Made by a program: the position numbers and the translations under genes. 64,000 bases of DNA from Halisarca cf. caerulea (lineage: Eukaryota > Porifera > Demospongiae > Chondrillida > Halisarcidae): the NCBI GenBank assembly GCA_963170055.1, contig CAUJGJ010000107.1, positions 104,095 through 168,094 of the forward strand, given 5' to 3'. Of this stretch, positions 35,656 through 50,800 are shown one piece after another. How positions within the stretch are numbered: position 1 is the first letter of the stretch; each line of letters starts with the position of its first letter. Under the pieces are notes generated by a model. The model was not told where the DNA came from. It saw only the letters and a list, made by a program, of their open reading frames with translations, and did not search any database.

Positions 35656-38567
35656 TCATGTGTGTTCACTGGGAATGTGCGTGGTGCTAGTGCCAAATAT
35701 TGGTATTAGCACCACCACATCCAACACTACACAAATGCGCCCACAGTACTTCAGAAAGGTTATGTGTGTCCACTGGGAATGCGCGTGGTGCCAGTGCCAA
35801 ATATTGGTATTAGCACCAGCATATCCAACATTACACAAATACGCCCACAGTAGTTAAGAATCTTCATGTGTGTCCACTGGGAATGTGTGTGGTGCTAGTG
35901 CCAAATATTGGTATTAGCACCAGCATATCCAACACTACACAAATACGCCCACAGCACTTCAGAAAGGTCATGTGTGTCCACTAGGAATGTGCGTGGTGCT
36001 AGTGCCAAATATTGGTATTAGCACCACCATATCCAACACTACACAACTACGCCCACAGCACTTCAGAAAGGTCATGTGTGTCCACTGGGAATGTGCGTGG
36101 TGCTAGTGCCAAATATTGGTATTAGCACCAGCATATCCAACATTACACAAATACGCCCACAGTAGTTAAAAATCTTCATGCGTGTCCAATGGGAATGTGT
36201 GTGGTGCTAGTGCCATATATTGGTATTAGCACCACCATATCCAACACTACACAAATACGCCCACAGCACTTCAAAAACTTCATGTGTATCCACTGGGAAT
36301 GTGCGTGGTGCTAGTGCCAAATAATGGTATTAGCACCAGCATATCCAACACTACACAGATACGCCCACAGCACTTCAGCAAGGTCATGTGTGTCCACTGG
36401 GAATGTGCGTGGTGCTAGTGCCAAATATTGGTATTAGCACCACCATATCCAACACTACACAAATACGCCCACAGCACTTCAGAAAGGTCATGTGTGTCCA
36501 CTGGGAATGTGCGTGGTGCTAGTGCCAAATATTGGTATTAGCACCAGCATATCCAACATTACACAAATACGCCCACAGTAGTTAAAAATCTTCATGCGTG
36601 TCCAATGGGAATGTGTGTGGTGCTAGTGCCATATATTGGTATTAGCACCACCATATCCAACACTAAACAGATACGCCCACAGCACTTCAGAAACTTCATG
36701 TGTGTCTACTGGGAATGTGCGTGGTGCTAGTGCCAAATATTGGTATTAGCACCACCATATCCAACACTACAAAAATACGCCCACAGCACTTCAGAAACTT
36801 CATGTGTGTCCACTGGGAATGTGCGTGGTGCTAGTGCCAAATAATGGTATTAGCACCAGCATATCCAACACTACACAGATACGCCCACAGCACTTCAGCA
36901 AGGTCATGTGTGTCCACTGGGAATGTGCGTGGTGCTAGTGCCAAATATTGGTATTAGCACCACCATATCCAACACTACACAAATACGCCCACAGCACTTC
37001 AGTAAGGTCATGTGTGTCCACTGGGAATGTGCGTGGTGCTAGTGCCAAATATTGGTATTAGCACCAGCATATCCAACATTACACAAATACGCCCACAGCA
37101 CTTCAGAAACTTCATGTGTGTCCACTGGGAATGTGCGTGGTGCTAGTGCCAAATATTGGTATTAGCACCACCACATCCAACACTACACAAATGCGCCCAC
37201 AGTACTTCAGAAAGGTTATGTGTGTCCACTGGGAATGCGCGTGGTGCCAGTGCCAAATATTGGTATTAGCACCAGCATATCCAACATTACACAAATACGC
37301 CCACAGTAGTTAAGAATCTTCATGTGTGTCCACTGGGAATGTGTGTGGTGCTAGTGCCAAATATTGGTATTAGCACCAGCATATCCAACACTACACAAAT
37401 ACGCCCACAGCACTTCAGAAAGGTCATGTGTGTCCACTAGGAATGTGCGTGGTGCTAGTGCCAAATATTGGTATTAGCACCACCATATCCAACACTACAC
37501 AAATACGCCCACAGCACTTCAGAAAGGTCATGTGTGTCCACTGGGAATGTGCGTGGTGCTAGTGCCAAATATTGGTATTAGCACCAGCATATCCAACATT
37601 ACACAAATACGCCCACAGTAGTTAAAAATCTTCATGCGTGTCCAATGGGAATGTGTGTGGTGCTAGTGCCATATATTGGTATTAGCACCACCATATCCAA
37701 CACTACACAAATACGCCCACAGCACTTCAAAAACTTCATGTGTGTCCACTGGGAATGTGCGTGGTGCTAGTGCCAAATAATGGTATTAGCACCAGCATAT
37801 CCAACACTACACAGATACGCCCACAGCACTTCAGCAAGGTCATGTGTGTCCACTGGGAATGTGCGTGGTGCTAGTGCCAAATATTGGTATTAGCACCACC
37901 ATATCCAACACTACACAAATACGCCCACAGCACTTCAGAAAGGTCATGTGTGTCCACTGGGAATGTGCGTGGTGCTAGTGCCAAATATTGGTATTAGCAC
38001 CAGCATATCCAACATTACACAAATACGCCCACAGTAGTTAAAAATCTTCATGCGTGTCCAATGGGAATGTGTGTGGTGCTAGTGCCATATATTGGTATTA
38101 GCACCACCATATCCAACACTAAACAGATACGCCCACAGCACTTCAGAAACTTCATGTGTGTCTACTGGGAATGTGCGTGGTGCTAGTGCCAAATATTGGT
38201 ATTAGCACCACCATATCCAACACTACAAAAATACGCCCACAGCACTTCAGAAACTTCATGTGTGTCCACTGGGAATGTGCGTGGTGCTAGTGCCAAATAA
38301 TGGTATTAGCACCAGCATATCCAACACTACACAGATACGCCCACAGCACTTCAGCAAGGTCATGTGTGTCCACTGGGAATGTGCGTGGTGCTAGTGCCAA
38401 ATATTGGTATTAGCACCACCATATCCAACACTACACAAATACGCCCACAGCACTTCAGTAAGGTCATGTGTGTCCACTGGGAATGTGCGTGGTGCTAGTG
38501 CCAAATATTGGTATTAGCACCAGCATATCCAACATTACACAAATACGCCCACAGCATATAAGAAACT
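35656..38567 (+). repeat. HOR: 14-monomer unit of 1456 bp, two copies
   Basis: Marker monomers recur 1456 bp apart (35656, 37112 and 38568 for one dimer; TTCAAAAACTTCATG at 36270 and 37726). This 14-mer has a different subtype order from the 1454-bp unit near the telomere, so the similar size is coincidental. Confidence 0.83.
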
Positions 38568-41500
38568 TCATGTGTGTCCACTGGGAAAGTGCGTGGTGCT
38601 AGTGCCAAATATTGGTATTAGCACCACCACATCCAACACTACACAAATGCGCCCACAGTACTTCAGAAAGGTCATGTGTGTCCACTGGGAATGCGCGTGG
38701 TGCCAGTGCCAAATATTGGTATTAGCACCAGCATATCCAACATTACACAAATACGCCCACAGTAGTTAAGAATCTTCATGTGTGTCCACTGGGAATGTGT
38801 GTGGTGCTAGTGCCAAATATTGGTATTAGCACCACTATATCCAACACTACACAAATACGCCCACAGATCTTCAGAAACTTAATGTGTGTCTACTGGGAAT
38901 GTGCGTGGTGCTAGTACCAAATATTGGTATTAGCACCAGCATATACAACACTACACAAATACGCCCACAGCACTTCAGAAAGGTCATGTGTGTCCACTGG
39001 GAATGTGCGTGGTGCTAGTGCCAAATATTGGTATTAGCACCACCATATCCAACACTACACAAATACGCCCACAGTACTTCAGAAAGGTCACGTGTGTCCA
39101 CTGGGAATGTGCGTGGTGCTAGTGCCAAATATTGGTATTAGCACCAGCATATCCAACATTACACAAATACTTCCACAGTAGTTAAAAATCTTCATGTGTG
39201 TCCACTGGGAATGTGTGTGGTGCTAGTGCCAAATATTGGTATTAGCACCATTATATCAAACACTACACAAATACGCCCACAGATCTTCAGAAACTTAATG
39301 TGTGTCTACTGGGAATGTGCGTGGTGCTAGTACCAAATATTGGTATTAGCACCAGCATATACAACACTACACAAATACGCCCACAGTACTTCAGAAAGGT
39401 CACGTGTGTCCACTGGGAATGTGCGTGGTGCTAGTGCCAAATATTGGTATTAGCACCAGCATATCCAACATTACACAAATACTTCCACAGTAGTTAAAAA
39501 TCTTCATGTGTGTCCTCTGGGAATGTGCGTGGTGCTAGTGCCAAATATTGGTATTAGCACCACCATATCCAACACTACAGAAATACGCCCACAGCACTTC
39601 AGAAACTTCATGTGTGTCCACTGGGAATGTGCGTGGTGCTAGTGCCAAATATTGGTATTAGCACCAGCATATCCAACATTACACAAATGCGCCCACAGTA
39701 CTTCAGAAAGGTTATGTGTGTCCACTGGGAATGCGCGTGGTGCCAGTGCCAAATATTGGTATTAGCACCAGCATATCCAACATTACACAAATACGCCCAC
39801 AGTAGTTAAGAATCTTCATGTGTGTCCACTGGGAATGTGTGTGGTGCTAGTGCCAAATATTGGTATTAGCACCAGCATATCCAACACTACACAAATACGC
39901 CCACAGATCTTCAGAAACTTATTGTGTGTCTACTGGGAATGTGCGTGGTGCTAGTACCAAATATTTGTATTAGCACCACCATATCCAACACTACACAAAT
40001 ACGCCCACAGCACATCAGAAAGGTCATGTGTGTCCACTGGGAATGTGCGTGGTGCTAGTGCCAAATATTGGTATTAGCACCACCATATCCAACACTACAC
40101 AAATACGCCCACAGCACTTCAGTAAGGTCATGTGTGTCCACTGGGAATGTGCGTGGTGCTAGTGCCAAATATTGGTATTAGCACCAGCATATCCAACATT
40201 ACACAAATACGCCCACAGTAGTTAAAAATCTTCATGCGTGTCCAATGGGAATGTGTGTGGTGCTAGTGCCATATATTGGTATTAGCACCACCATATCCAA
40301 CACTAAACAGATACGCCCACAGCACTTCAGAAACTTCATGTGTGTCTACTGGGAATGTGCGTGGTGCTAGTGCCAAATATTGGTATTAGCACCACCATAT
40401 CCAACACTACAAAAATACGCCCACAGCACTTCAGAAACTTCATGTGTGTCCACTGGGAATGTGCGTGGTGCTAGTGCCAAATAATGGTATTAGCACCAGC
40501 ATATCCAACACTACACAGATACGCCCACAGCACTTCAGCAAGGTCATGTGTGTCCACTGGGAATGTGCGTGGTGCTAGTGCCAAATATTGGTATTAGCAC
40601 CACCATATCCAACACTACACAAATACGCCCACAGCACTTCAGTAAGGTCATGTGTGTCCACTGGGAATGTGCGTGGTGCTAGTGCCAAATATTGGTATTA
40701 GCACCAGCATATCCAACATTACACAAATACGCCCACAGCACTTCAGAAACTTCATGTGTGTCCACTGGGAATGTGCGTGGTGCTAGTGCCAAATATTGGT
40801 ATTAGCACCACCACATCCAACACTACACAAATGCGCCCACAGTACTTCAGAAAGGTTATGTGTGTCCACTGGGAATGCGCGTGGTGCCAGTGCCAAATAT
40901 TGGTATTAGCACCAGCATATCCAACATTACACAAATACGCCCACAGTAGTTAAGAATCTTCATGTGTGTCCACTGGGAATGTGTGTGGTGCTAGTGCCAA
41001 ATATTGGTATTAGCACCAGCATATCCAACACTACACAAATACGCCCACAGCACTTCAGAAAGGTCATGTGTGTCCACTAGGAATGTGCGTGGTGCTAGTG
41101 CCAAATATTGGTATTAGCACCACCATATCCAACACTACACAAATACGCCCACAGCACTTCAGAAAGGTCATGTGTGTCCACTGGGAATGTGCGTGGTGCT
41201 AGTGCCAAATATTGGTATTAGCACCAGCATATCCAACATTACACAAATACGCCCACAGTAGTTAAAAATCTTCATGCGTGTCCAATGGGAATGTGTGTGG
41301 TGCTAGTGCCATATATTGGTATTAGCACCACCATATCCAACACTACACAAATACGCCCACAGCACTTCAAAAACTTCATGTGTGTCCACTGGGAATGTGC
41401 GTGGTGCTAGTGCCAAATAATGGTATTAGCACCAGCATATCCAACACTACACAGATACGCCCACAGCACTTCAGCAAGGTCATGTGTGTCCACTGGGAAT

Positions 41501-43769
41501 GTGCGTGGTGCTAGTGCCAAATATTGGTATTAGCACCACCATATCCAACACTACACAAATACGCCCACAGCACTTCAGAAAGGTCATGTGTGTCCACTGG
41601 GAATGTGCGTGGTGCTAGTGCCAAATATTGGTATTAGCACCAGCATATCCAACATTACACAAATACGCCCACAGTAGTTAAATATCTTCATGCGTGTCCA
41701 ATGGGAATGTGTGTGGTGCTAGTGCCATATATTGGTATTAGCACCACCATATCCAACACTAAACAGATACGCCCACAGCACTTCAGAAACTTCATGTGTG
41801 TCTACTGGGAATGTGCGTGGTGCTAGTGCCAAATATTGGTATTAGCACCACCATATCCAACACTACAAAAATACGCCCACAGCACTTCAGAAACTTCATG
41901 TGTGTCCACTGGGAATGTGCGTGGTGCTAGTGCCAAATAATGGTATTAGCACCAGCATATCCAACACTACACAGATACGCCCACAGCACTTCAGCAAGGT
42001 CATGTGTGTCCACTGGGAATGTGCGTGGTGCTAGTGCCAAATATTGGTATTAGCACCACCATATCCAACACTACACAAATACGCCCACAGCACTTCAGTA
42101 AGGTCATGTGTGTCCACTGGGAATGTGCGTGGTGCTAGTGCCAAATATTGGTATTAGCACCAGCATATCCAACATTACACAAATACGCCCACAGCATATA
42201 AGAAACTTCATGTGTGTCCACTGGGAAAGTGCGTGGTGCTAGTGCCAAATATTGGTATTAGCACCACCACATCCAACACTACACAAATGCGCCCACAGTA
42301 CTTCAGAAAGGTCATGTGTGTCCACTGGGAATGCGCGTGGTGCCAGTGCCAAATATTGGTATTAGCACCAGCATATCCAACATTACACAAATACGCCCAC
42401 AGTAGTTAAGAATCTTCATGTGTGTCCACTGGGAATGTGTGTGGTGCTAGTGCCAAATATTGGTATTAGCACCACTATATCCAACACTACACAAATACGC
42501 CCACAGATCTTCAGAAACTTAATGTGTGTCTACTGGGAATGTGCGTGGTGCTAGTACCAAATATTGGTATTAGCACCAGCATATACAACACTACACAAAT
42601 ACGCCCACAGCACTTCAGAAAGGTCATGTGTGTCCACTGGGAATGTGCGTGGTGCTAGTGCCAAATATTGGTATTAGCACCACCATATCCAACACTACAC
42701 AAATACGCCCACAGTACTTCAGAAAGGTCACGTGTGTCCACTGGGAATGTGCGTGGTGCTAGTGCCAAATATTGGTATTAGCACCAGCATATCCAACATT
42801 ACACAAATACTTCCACAGTAGTTAAAAATCTTCATGTGTGTCCACTGGGAATGTGTGTGGTGCTAGTGCCAAATATTGGTATTAGCACCATTATATCAAA
42901 CACTACACAAATACGCCCACAGATCTTCAGAAACTTAATGTGTGTCTACTGGGAATGTGCGTGGTGCTAGTACCAAATATTGGTATTAGCACCAGCATAT
43001 ACAACACTACACAAATACGCCCACAGTACTTCAGAAAGGTCACGTGTGTCCACTGGGAATGTGCGTGGTGCTAGTGCCAAATATTGGTATTAGCACCAGC
43101 ATATCCAACATTACACAAATACTTCCACAGTAGTTAAAAATCTTCATGTGTGTCCTCTGGGAATGTGCGTGGTGCTAGTGCCAAATATTGGTATTAGCAC
43201 CACCATATCCAACACTACAGAAATACGCCCACAGCACTTCAGAAACTTCATGTGTGTCCACTGGGAATGTGCGTGGTGCTAGTGCCAAATATTGGTATTA
43301 GCACCAGCATATCCAACATTACACAAATGCGCCCACAGTACTTCAGAAAGGTTATGTGTGTCCACTGGGAATGCGCGTGGTGCCAGTGCCAAATATTGGT
43401 ATTAGCACCAGCATATCCAACATTACACAAATACGCCCACAGTAGTTAAGAATCTTCATGTGTGTCCACTGGGAATGTGTGTGGTGCTAGTGCCAAATAT
43501 TGGTATTAGCACCAGCATATCCAACACTACACAAATACGCCCACAGATCTTCAGAAACTTATTGTGTGTCTACTGGGAATGTGCGTGGTGCTAGTACCAA
43601 ATATTTGTATTAGCACCACCATATCCAACACTACACAAATACGCCCACAGCACATCAGAAAGGTCATGTGTGTCCACTGGGAATGTGCGTGGTGCTAGTG
43701 CCAAATATTGGTATTAGCACCACCATATCCAACACTACACAAATACGCCCACAGCACTTCAGAAAGGTC
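36490..43769 (+). repeat. HOR: 35-monomer superunit of 3640 bp, two copies
   Basis: About 36490-40129 and 40130-43769 are copies at a 3640-bp offset; variant dimers at 37112, 38568 and 39608 reappear at 40752, 42208 and 43248. I noticed very few substitutions (one is A at 38043 against T at 41683), so this is probably a recent duplication. It straddles the second copy of the 1456-bp HOR, so one HOR nests in another. Confidence 0.85.
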
Positions 43770-45890
43770 ATGTGTGTCCACTGGGAATGTGCGTGGTGCT
43801 AGTGCCAAATATTGGTATTAGCACCAGCATATCCAACATTACACAAATACGCCCACAGTAGTTAAAAATCTTCATGTGTGTCCAATGGGAATGTGTGTGG
43901 TGCTAGTGCCATATATTGGTATTAGCACCACCATATCCAACACTACACAAATACGCCCACAGCACTTCAGAAACTTCATGTGTGTCCACTGGGAATGTGC
44001 GTGGTGCTAGTGCCAAATATTGGTATTAGCACCACCATATCCAACACTAAACAAAGACGCCCACAGTACTTCAGAAAGGTCATGTGTGTCCACTGGGAAT
44101 GTGCGTGGTGCTAGTGCCAAATATTGGTATTAGCACCAGCATATCCAACATTACACAAATACGCCCACAGTAGTTAAAAATCTTCATGCGTGTCCAATGG
44201 GAATGTGTGTGGTGCTAGTGCCATATATTGGTATTAGCACCACCATATCCAACACTACACAAATACGCCCACAGCACTTCAGAAACTTCATGTGTGTCCA
44301 CTGGGAATGTGCGTGGTGCTAGTGCCAAATAATGGTATTAGCACCAAAATATCCAACACTACACAGATACGCCCACAGCACTTCAGCAAGGTCATGTGTG
44401 TCCACTGGGAATGTGCGTGGTGCTAGTGCCAAATATTGGTATTAGCACCATCATATCCAACATTAAACAAATACGCCCACAGCACTTCAGTAAGGTCATG
44501 TGTGTCCACTGGGAATGTGCGTGGTGCTAGTGCCAAATATTGGTATTAGCACCAGCATATCCAACATTACACAAATACGCCTACAGCATATAAGAAACTT
44601 CATGTGTGTCCACTGGGAATGTGCGTGGTGCTAGTGCCAAATATTGGTATTAGCACCACCACATCCAACACTACACAAATGCGCCCACAGTACTTCAGAA
44701 AGGTCATGTGTGTCCACTGGGAATGCGCGTGGTGCCAGTGCCAAATATTGGTATTAGCACCACCATATCCAACACTACAAAAATACGCCCACAGCACTTC
44801 AGAAACTTCATGTGTGTCCACTGGGAATGTGCGTGGTGCTAGTGCCAAATATTGGTATTAGCACCAGCATATCCAACATTACACAAATACGCCCACAGTA
44901 GTTAAAAATCTTCATGTGTGTCCAATGGGAATGTGTGTGGTGCTAGTGCCATATATTGGTATTAGCACCACCATATCCAACACTACACAAATACGCCCAC
45001 AGCACTTCAGAAACTTCATGTGTGTCCACTGGGAATGTGCGTGGTGCTAGTGCCAAATATTGGTATTAGCACCACCATATCCAACACTAAACAAAGACGC
45101 CCACAGTACTTCAGAAAGGTCATGTGTGTCCACTGGGAATGTGCGTGGTGCTAGTGCCAAATATTGGTATTAGCACCAGCATATCCAACATTACACAAAT
45201 ACGCCCACAGTAGTTAAAAATCTTCATGCCTTTCCAATGGGAATGTGTGTGGTGCTAGTGCCATATATTGGTATTAGCACCACCATATCATACACTACAC
45301 AAATACGCCCACAGCACTTCAGAAACTTCATGTGTGTCCACTGGGAATGTGCGTGGTGCTAGTGCCAAATAATGGTATTAGCACCAAAATATCCAACACT
45401 ACACAGATACGCCCACAGCACTTCAGCAAGGTCATGTGTGTCCACTGGGAATGTGCGTGGTGCTAGTGCCAAATATTGGTATTAGCACCATCATATCCAA
45501 CATTACACAAATACGCCCACAGCACTTCAGTAAGGTCATGTGTGTCCACTGGGAATGTGCGTGGTGCTAGTGCCAAATATTGGTATTAGCACCAGCATAT
45601 CCAACATTACACAAATACGCCTACAGCATATAAGAAACTTCATGTGTGTCCACTGGGAATGTGCGTGGTGCTAGTGCCAAATATTGGTATTAGCACCACC
45701 ACATCCAACACTACACAAATGCGCCCACAGTACTTCAGAAAGGTCATGTGTGTCCACTGGGAATGCGCGTGGTGCCAGTGCCAAATATTGGTATTAGCAC
45801 CACCATATCCAACACTACAAAAATACGCCCACAGCACTTCAGAAACTTCATGTGTGTCCACTGGGAATGTGCGTGGTGCTAGTGCCAAAT
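43770..45890 (+). repeat. HOR: 10-monomer unit of 1040 bp, two copies
   Basis: Blocks around 43800-44840 and 44841-45880 match at 1040 bp, including GCCTACAGCATATAAG and the CCACATCC/ATGCGCCC dimer at 44600 and 45640. The same order is found near 24300-25290, 19448 bp (187 monomers) upstream, which is the likely source family. Copy 2 has private changes such as CATGCCTTTCCAATGG near 45230. Confidence 0.82.
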
Positions 45891-46159
45891 AATGGTATTA
45901 GCACCAGCATATCCAACACTACACAGATACGCCCACAGCACTTCAGCAAGGTCATGTGTGTCCACTGGGAATGTGCGTGGTGCTAGTGCCAAATATTGGT
46001 ATTAGCACCACCATATCCAACACTACACAAATACGCCCACAGCACTTCAGTAAGGTCATGTGTGTCCACTGGGAATGTGCGTGGTGCTAGTGCCAAATAT
46101 TGGTATTAGCACCAGCATATCCAACATTACACAAATACGCCCACAGCATATAAGAAACT

Positions 46160-47640
46160 TCATGTGTGTCCACTGGGAAAGTGCGTGGTGCTAGTGCCAA
46201 ATATTGGTATTAGCACCACCACATCCAACACTACACAAATGCGCCCACAGTACTTCAGAAAGGTCATGTGTGTCCACTGGGAATGCGCGTGGTGCCAGTG
46301 CCAAATATTGGTATTAGCACCAGCATATCCAACATTACACAAATACGCCCACAGTAGTTAAGAATCTTCATGTGTGTCCACTGGGAATGTGTGTGGTGCT
46401 AGTGCCAAATATTGGTATTAGCACCACTATATCCAACACTACACAAATACGCCCACAGATCTTCAGAAACTTAATGTGTGTCTACTGGGAATGTGCGTGG
46501 TGCTAGTACCAAATATTGGTATTAGCACCAGCATATACAACACTACACAAATACGCCCACAGCACTTCAGAAAGGTCATGTGTGTCCACTGGGAATGTGC
46601 GTGGTGCTAGTGCCAAATATTGGTATTAGCACCACCATATCCAACACTACACAAATACGCCCACAGTACTTCAGAAAGGTCACGTGTGTCCACTGGGAAT
46701 GTGCGTGGTGCTAGTGCCAAATATTGGTATTAGCACCAGCATATCCAACATTACACAAATACTTCCACAGTAGTTAAAAATCTTCATGTGTGTCCACTGG
46801 GAATGTGTGTGGTGCTAGTGCCAAATATTGGTATTAGCACCACTATATCAAACACTACACAAATACGCCCACAGATCTTCAGAAACTTAATGTGTGTCTA
46901 CTGGGAATGTGCGTGGTGCTAGTACCAAATATTGGTATTAGCACCAGCATATACAACACTACACAAATACGCCCACAGCACTTCAGAAAGGTCATGTGTG
47001 TCCACTGGGAATGTGCGTGGTGCTAGTGCCAAATATTGGTATTAGCACCACCATATCCAACACTACACAAATACGCCCACAGTACTTCAGAAAGGTCACG
47101 TGTGTCCACTGGGAATGTGCGTGGTGCTAGTGCCAAATATTGGTATTAGCACCAGCATATCCAACATTACACAAATACTTCCACAGTAGTTAAAAATCTT
47201 CATGTGTGTCCTCTGGGAATGTGCGTGGTGCTAGTGCCAAATATTGGTATTAGCACCACCATATCCAACACTACAGAAATACGCCCACAGCACTTCAGAA
47301 ACTTCATGTGTGTCCACTGGGAATGTGCGTGGTGCTAGTGCCAAATATTGGTATTAGCACCAGCATATCCAACATTACACAAATGCGCCCACAGTACTTC
47401 AGAAAGGTTATGTGTGTCCACTGGGAATGCGCGTGGTGCCAGTGCCAAATATTGGTATTAGCACCAGCATATCCAACATTACACAAATACGCCCACAGTA
47501 GTTAAGAATCTTCATGTGTGTCCACTGGGAATGTGTGTGGTGCTAGTGCCAAATATTGGTATTAGCACCAGCATATCCAACACTACACAAATACGCCCAC
47601 AGATCTTCAGAAACTTATTGTGTGTCTACTGGGAATGTGC
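46160..47640 (+). repeat. Third copy of part of the 35-monomer superunit
   Basis: The dimers at 46160 and 47304 correspond to 42208 and 43248, but their spacing is 1144 bp instead of 1040. One monomer was gained within this copy, in the run of CACTATATCAAACAC/AGATCTTCAG monomers near 46840-46980. Confidence 0.75.
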
Positions 47641-47819
47641 GTGGTGCTAGTACCAAATATTTGTATTAGCACCAGCATATCCAACACTACACAAATACGC
47701 CCACAGCACATCAGAAAGGTCATGTGTGTCCACTGGGAATGTGCGTGGTGCTAGTGCCAAATATTGGTATTAGCACCACCATATCCAACACTACACAAAT
47801 ACGCCCACAGCACTTCAGA

Positions 47820-50800
47820 AAGGTCATGTGTGTCCACTGGGAATGTGCGTGGTGCTAGTGCAAAATATTGGTATTAGCACCAGCATATCCAACATTACAC
47901 AAATACGCCCACAGTAGTTAAAAATCTTCATGTGTGTCCAATGGGAATGTGTGTGGTGCTAGTGCCATATATTGGTATTAGCACCACCATATCCAACACT
48001 ACACAAATACGCCCACAGCACTTCAGAAACTTCATGTGTGTCCACTGGGAATGTGCGTGGTGCTAGTGCCAAATATTGGTATTAGCACCACCATATCCAA
48101 CACTAAACAAAGACGCCCACAGTACTTCAGAAAGGTCATGTGTGTCCACTGGGAATGTGCGTGGTGCTAGTGCCAAATATTGGTATTAGCACCAGCATAT
48201 CCAACATTACACAAATACGCCCACAGTAGTTAAAAATCTTCATGCGTGTCCAATGGGAATGTGTGTGGTGCTAGTGCCATATATTGGTATTAGCACCACC
48301 ATATCCAACACTACACAAATACGCCCACAGCACTTCAGAAACTTCATGTGTGTCCACTGGGAATGTGCGTGGTGCTAGTGCCAAATAATGGTATTAGCAC
48401 CAAAATATCCAACACTACACAGATACGCCCACAGCACTTCAGCAAGGTCATGTGTGTCCACTGGGAATGTGCGTGGTGCTAGTGCCAAATATTGGTATTA
48501 GCACCATCATATCCAACATTACACAAATACGCCCACAGCACTTCAGTAAGGTCATGTGTGTCCACTGGGAATGTGCGTGGTGCTAGTGCCAAATATTGGT
48601 ATTAGCACCAGCATATCCAACATTACACAAATACGCCTACAGCATATAAGAAACTTCATGTGTGTCCACTGGGAATGTGCGTGGTGCTAGTGCCAAATAT
48701 TGGTATTAGCACCACCACATCCAACACTACACAAATGCGCCCACAGTACTTCAGAAAGGTCATGTGTGTCCACTGGGAATGCGCGTGGTGCCAGTGCAAA
48801 ATATTGGTATTAGCACCAGCATATCCAACATTACACAAATACGCCCACAGTAGTTAAGAATCTTCATGTGTGTCCACTGGGAATGTGCGTGGTGCTAGTG
48901 CCCAATATTGGTATTAGCACCAGCATATCCAACACTACACAAATACGCCCACAGATCTTCAGAAACTTCATGTGTGTCTACTGGGAATGTGCGTGGTGCT
49001 AGTACCAAATATTTGTATTTGCACCAGCATATCCAACGCTACACAAATACGCCCACAGCACTTCAGAAAGGTCATGTGTGTCCACTGGGAATGTGCGTGG
49101 TGCTAGTGCCAAATATTGGTATTAGCACCACCATATCCAACACTACACAAATACGCCCACAGCACTTCAGAAACTTCATGTGTGTCCACTGGGAATGTGC
49201 GTGGTGCTAGTGCCAAATATTGGTATTAGCACCAGCATATCCAACTCTACACAAATACGCCCACAGTAGTTAAAAATCTTCATGTGTGTCCACTGGGAAT
49301 GTGCGTGGTGCTAGTGCCAAATATTTTTATTAGTACCACCATATCCAACATTACACAAATACGCCCACAGCACTTCAGAAACTTCATGTGTGTCCACTGG
49401 GAATGTGCGTGGTGCTAGTACCAAATATTGGTATTAGCACCACCATATCTAACAATACAAAAATACGCCCACAGCACTTCAGAAACTTCATGTGTGTTCA
49501 CTGGGAATGTGCGTGGTGCTAGTGCCAAATATTGGTATTAGCACCACCATATCCAACACTACACAAATACGCCCACAGCACTTCAGAAAGGTGATATGTG
49601 TCCACTGGGAAAGTGCGTGGTGCTAGTGCCAAATATTGGTATTAGCACCAGCATATCCAACACTACACAAATACGCCCACAGAACTTCAGAAACTCCATG
49701 TGTGTTCACTGGGAATGTGCGTGGTGCTAGTGCCAAATATTGGTATTAGCACCAGCATATCCAACAGTACACAAATACGCCCACAGCACTTCAGAAAGGG
49801 CATGTGTGTCCACTGGGAATGTGCGTGGTGCTAGTGCCAAATATTGGTATTAGCACCACCATATCCAACACTACACAAATACGCCCACAGAACTTCAGAA
49901 ACTTCATGTGTGTCCACTGGGAATGTGCGTGGTGCTAGTGCCAAATATTGGTATTAGCACCACCATATCCAACACTACACAAATACGCCCACAGAACTTC
50001 AGAAACTTCATGTGTGTCCACTGGGAATGTGCGTGGTGCTAGTGCCAAATATTGGTATTAGCATCAGCATATCAAACACCACACAAATACGCTCACAGCA
50101 CTTCAGAAACTTAATGTGTGTCTACTGGGAATGTGCGTGGTGCTAGTGCCAAATATTGGTATTAGCACCAGCATATCCAACATAACACAAATACGCCCAC
50201 AGTAGTTAAAAATCTTCATGTGTGTCCAATGGGAATGTGTGTGGTGCTAGTGCAATATATTGGTATTAGCACCACCATATCCAACACTACACAAATACGC
50301 CCACAGCACTTCAGAAACTTCATGTGTGTCCACTGGGAATGTGCGTGGTGCTAGTGCCAAATAATGGTATTAGCACCACCATATCCAACACTACACAGAT
50401 ACGCCCACAGCACTTCAGCATGGTCATGTGTGTCCACTGGGAATGTGCGTGGTGCTAGTGCCAAATATTGGTATTAGCACCATCATATCCAACACTACAC
50501 AAATACGCCCACAGCACTTCAGTAAGGTCATGTGTGTCCACTGGGAATGTGCGTGGTGCTAGTGCCAAATATTGGTATTAGCACCAGCATATCCAACATT
50601 ACACAAATACGCCCACAGTAGTTAAAAATCTTCATGTGTGTCCAATGGGAATGTGTGTGGTGCTAGTGCCATATATTGGTATTAGCACCACCATATCCAA
50701 CACTACACAAATACGCCCACAGCACTTCAGAAACTTCATGTGTGTCCACTGGGAATGTGCGTGGTGCTAGTGCCAAATATTGGTATTAGCACCACCATAT

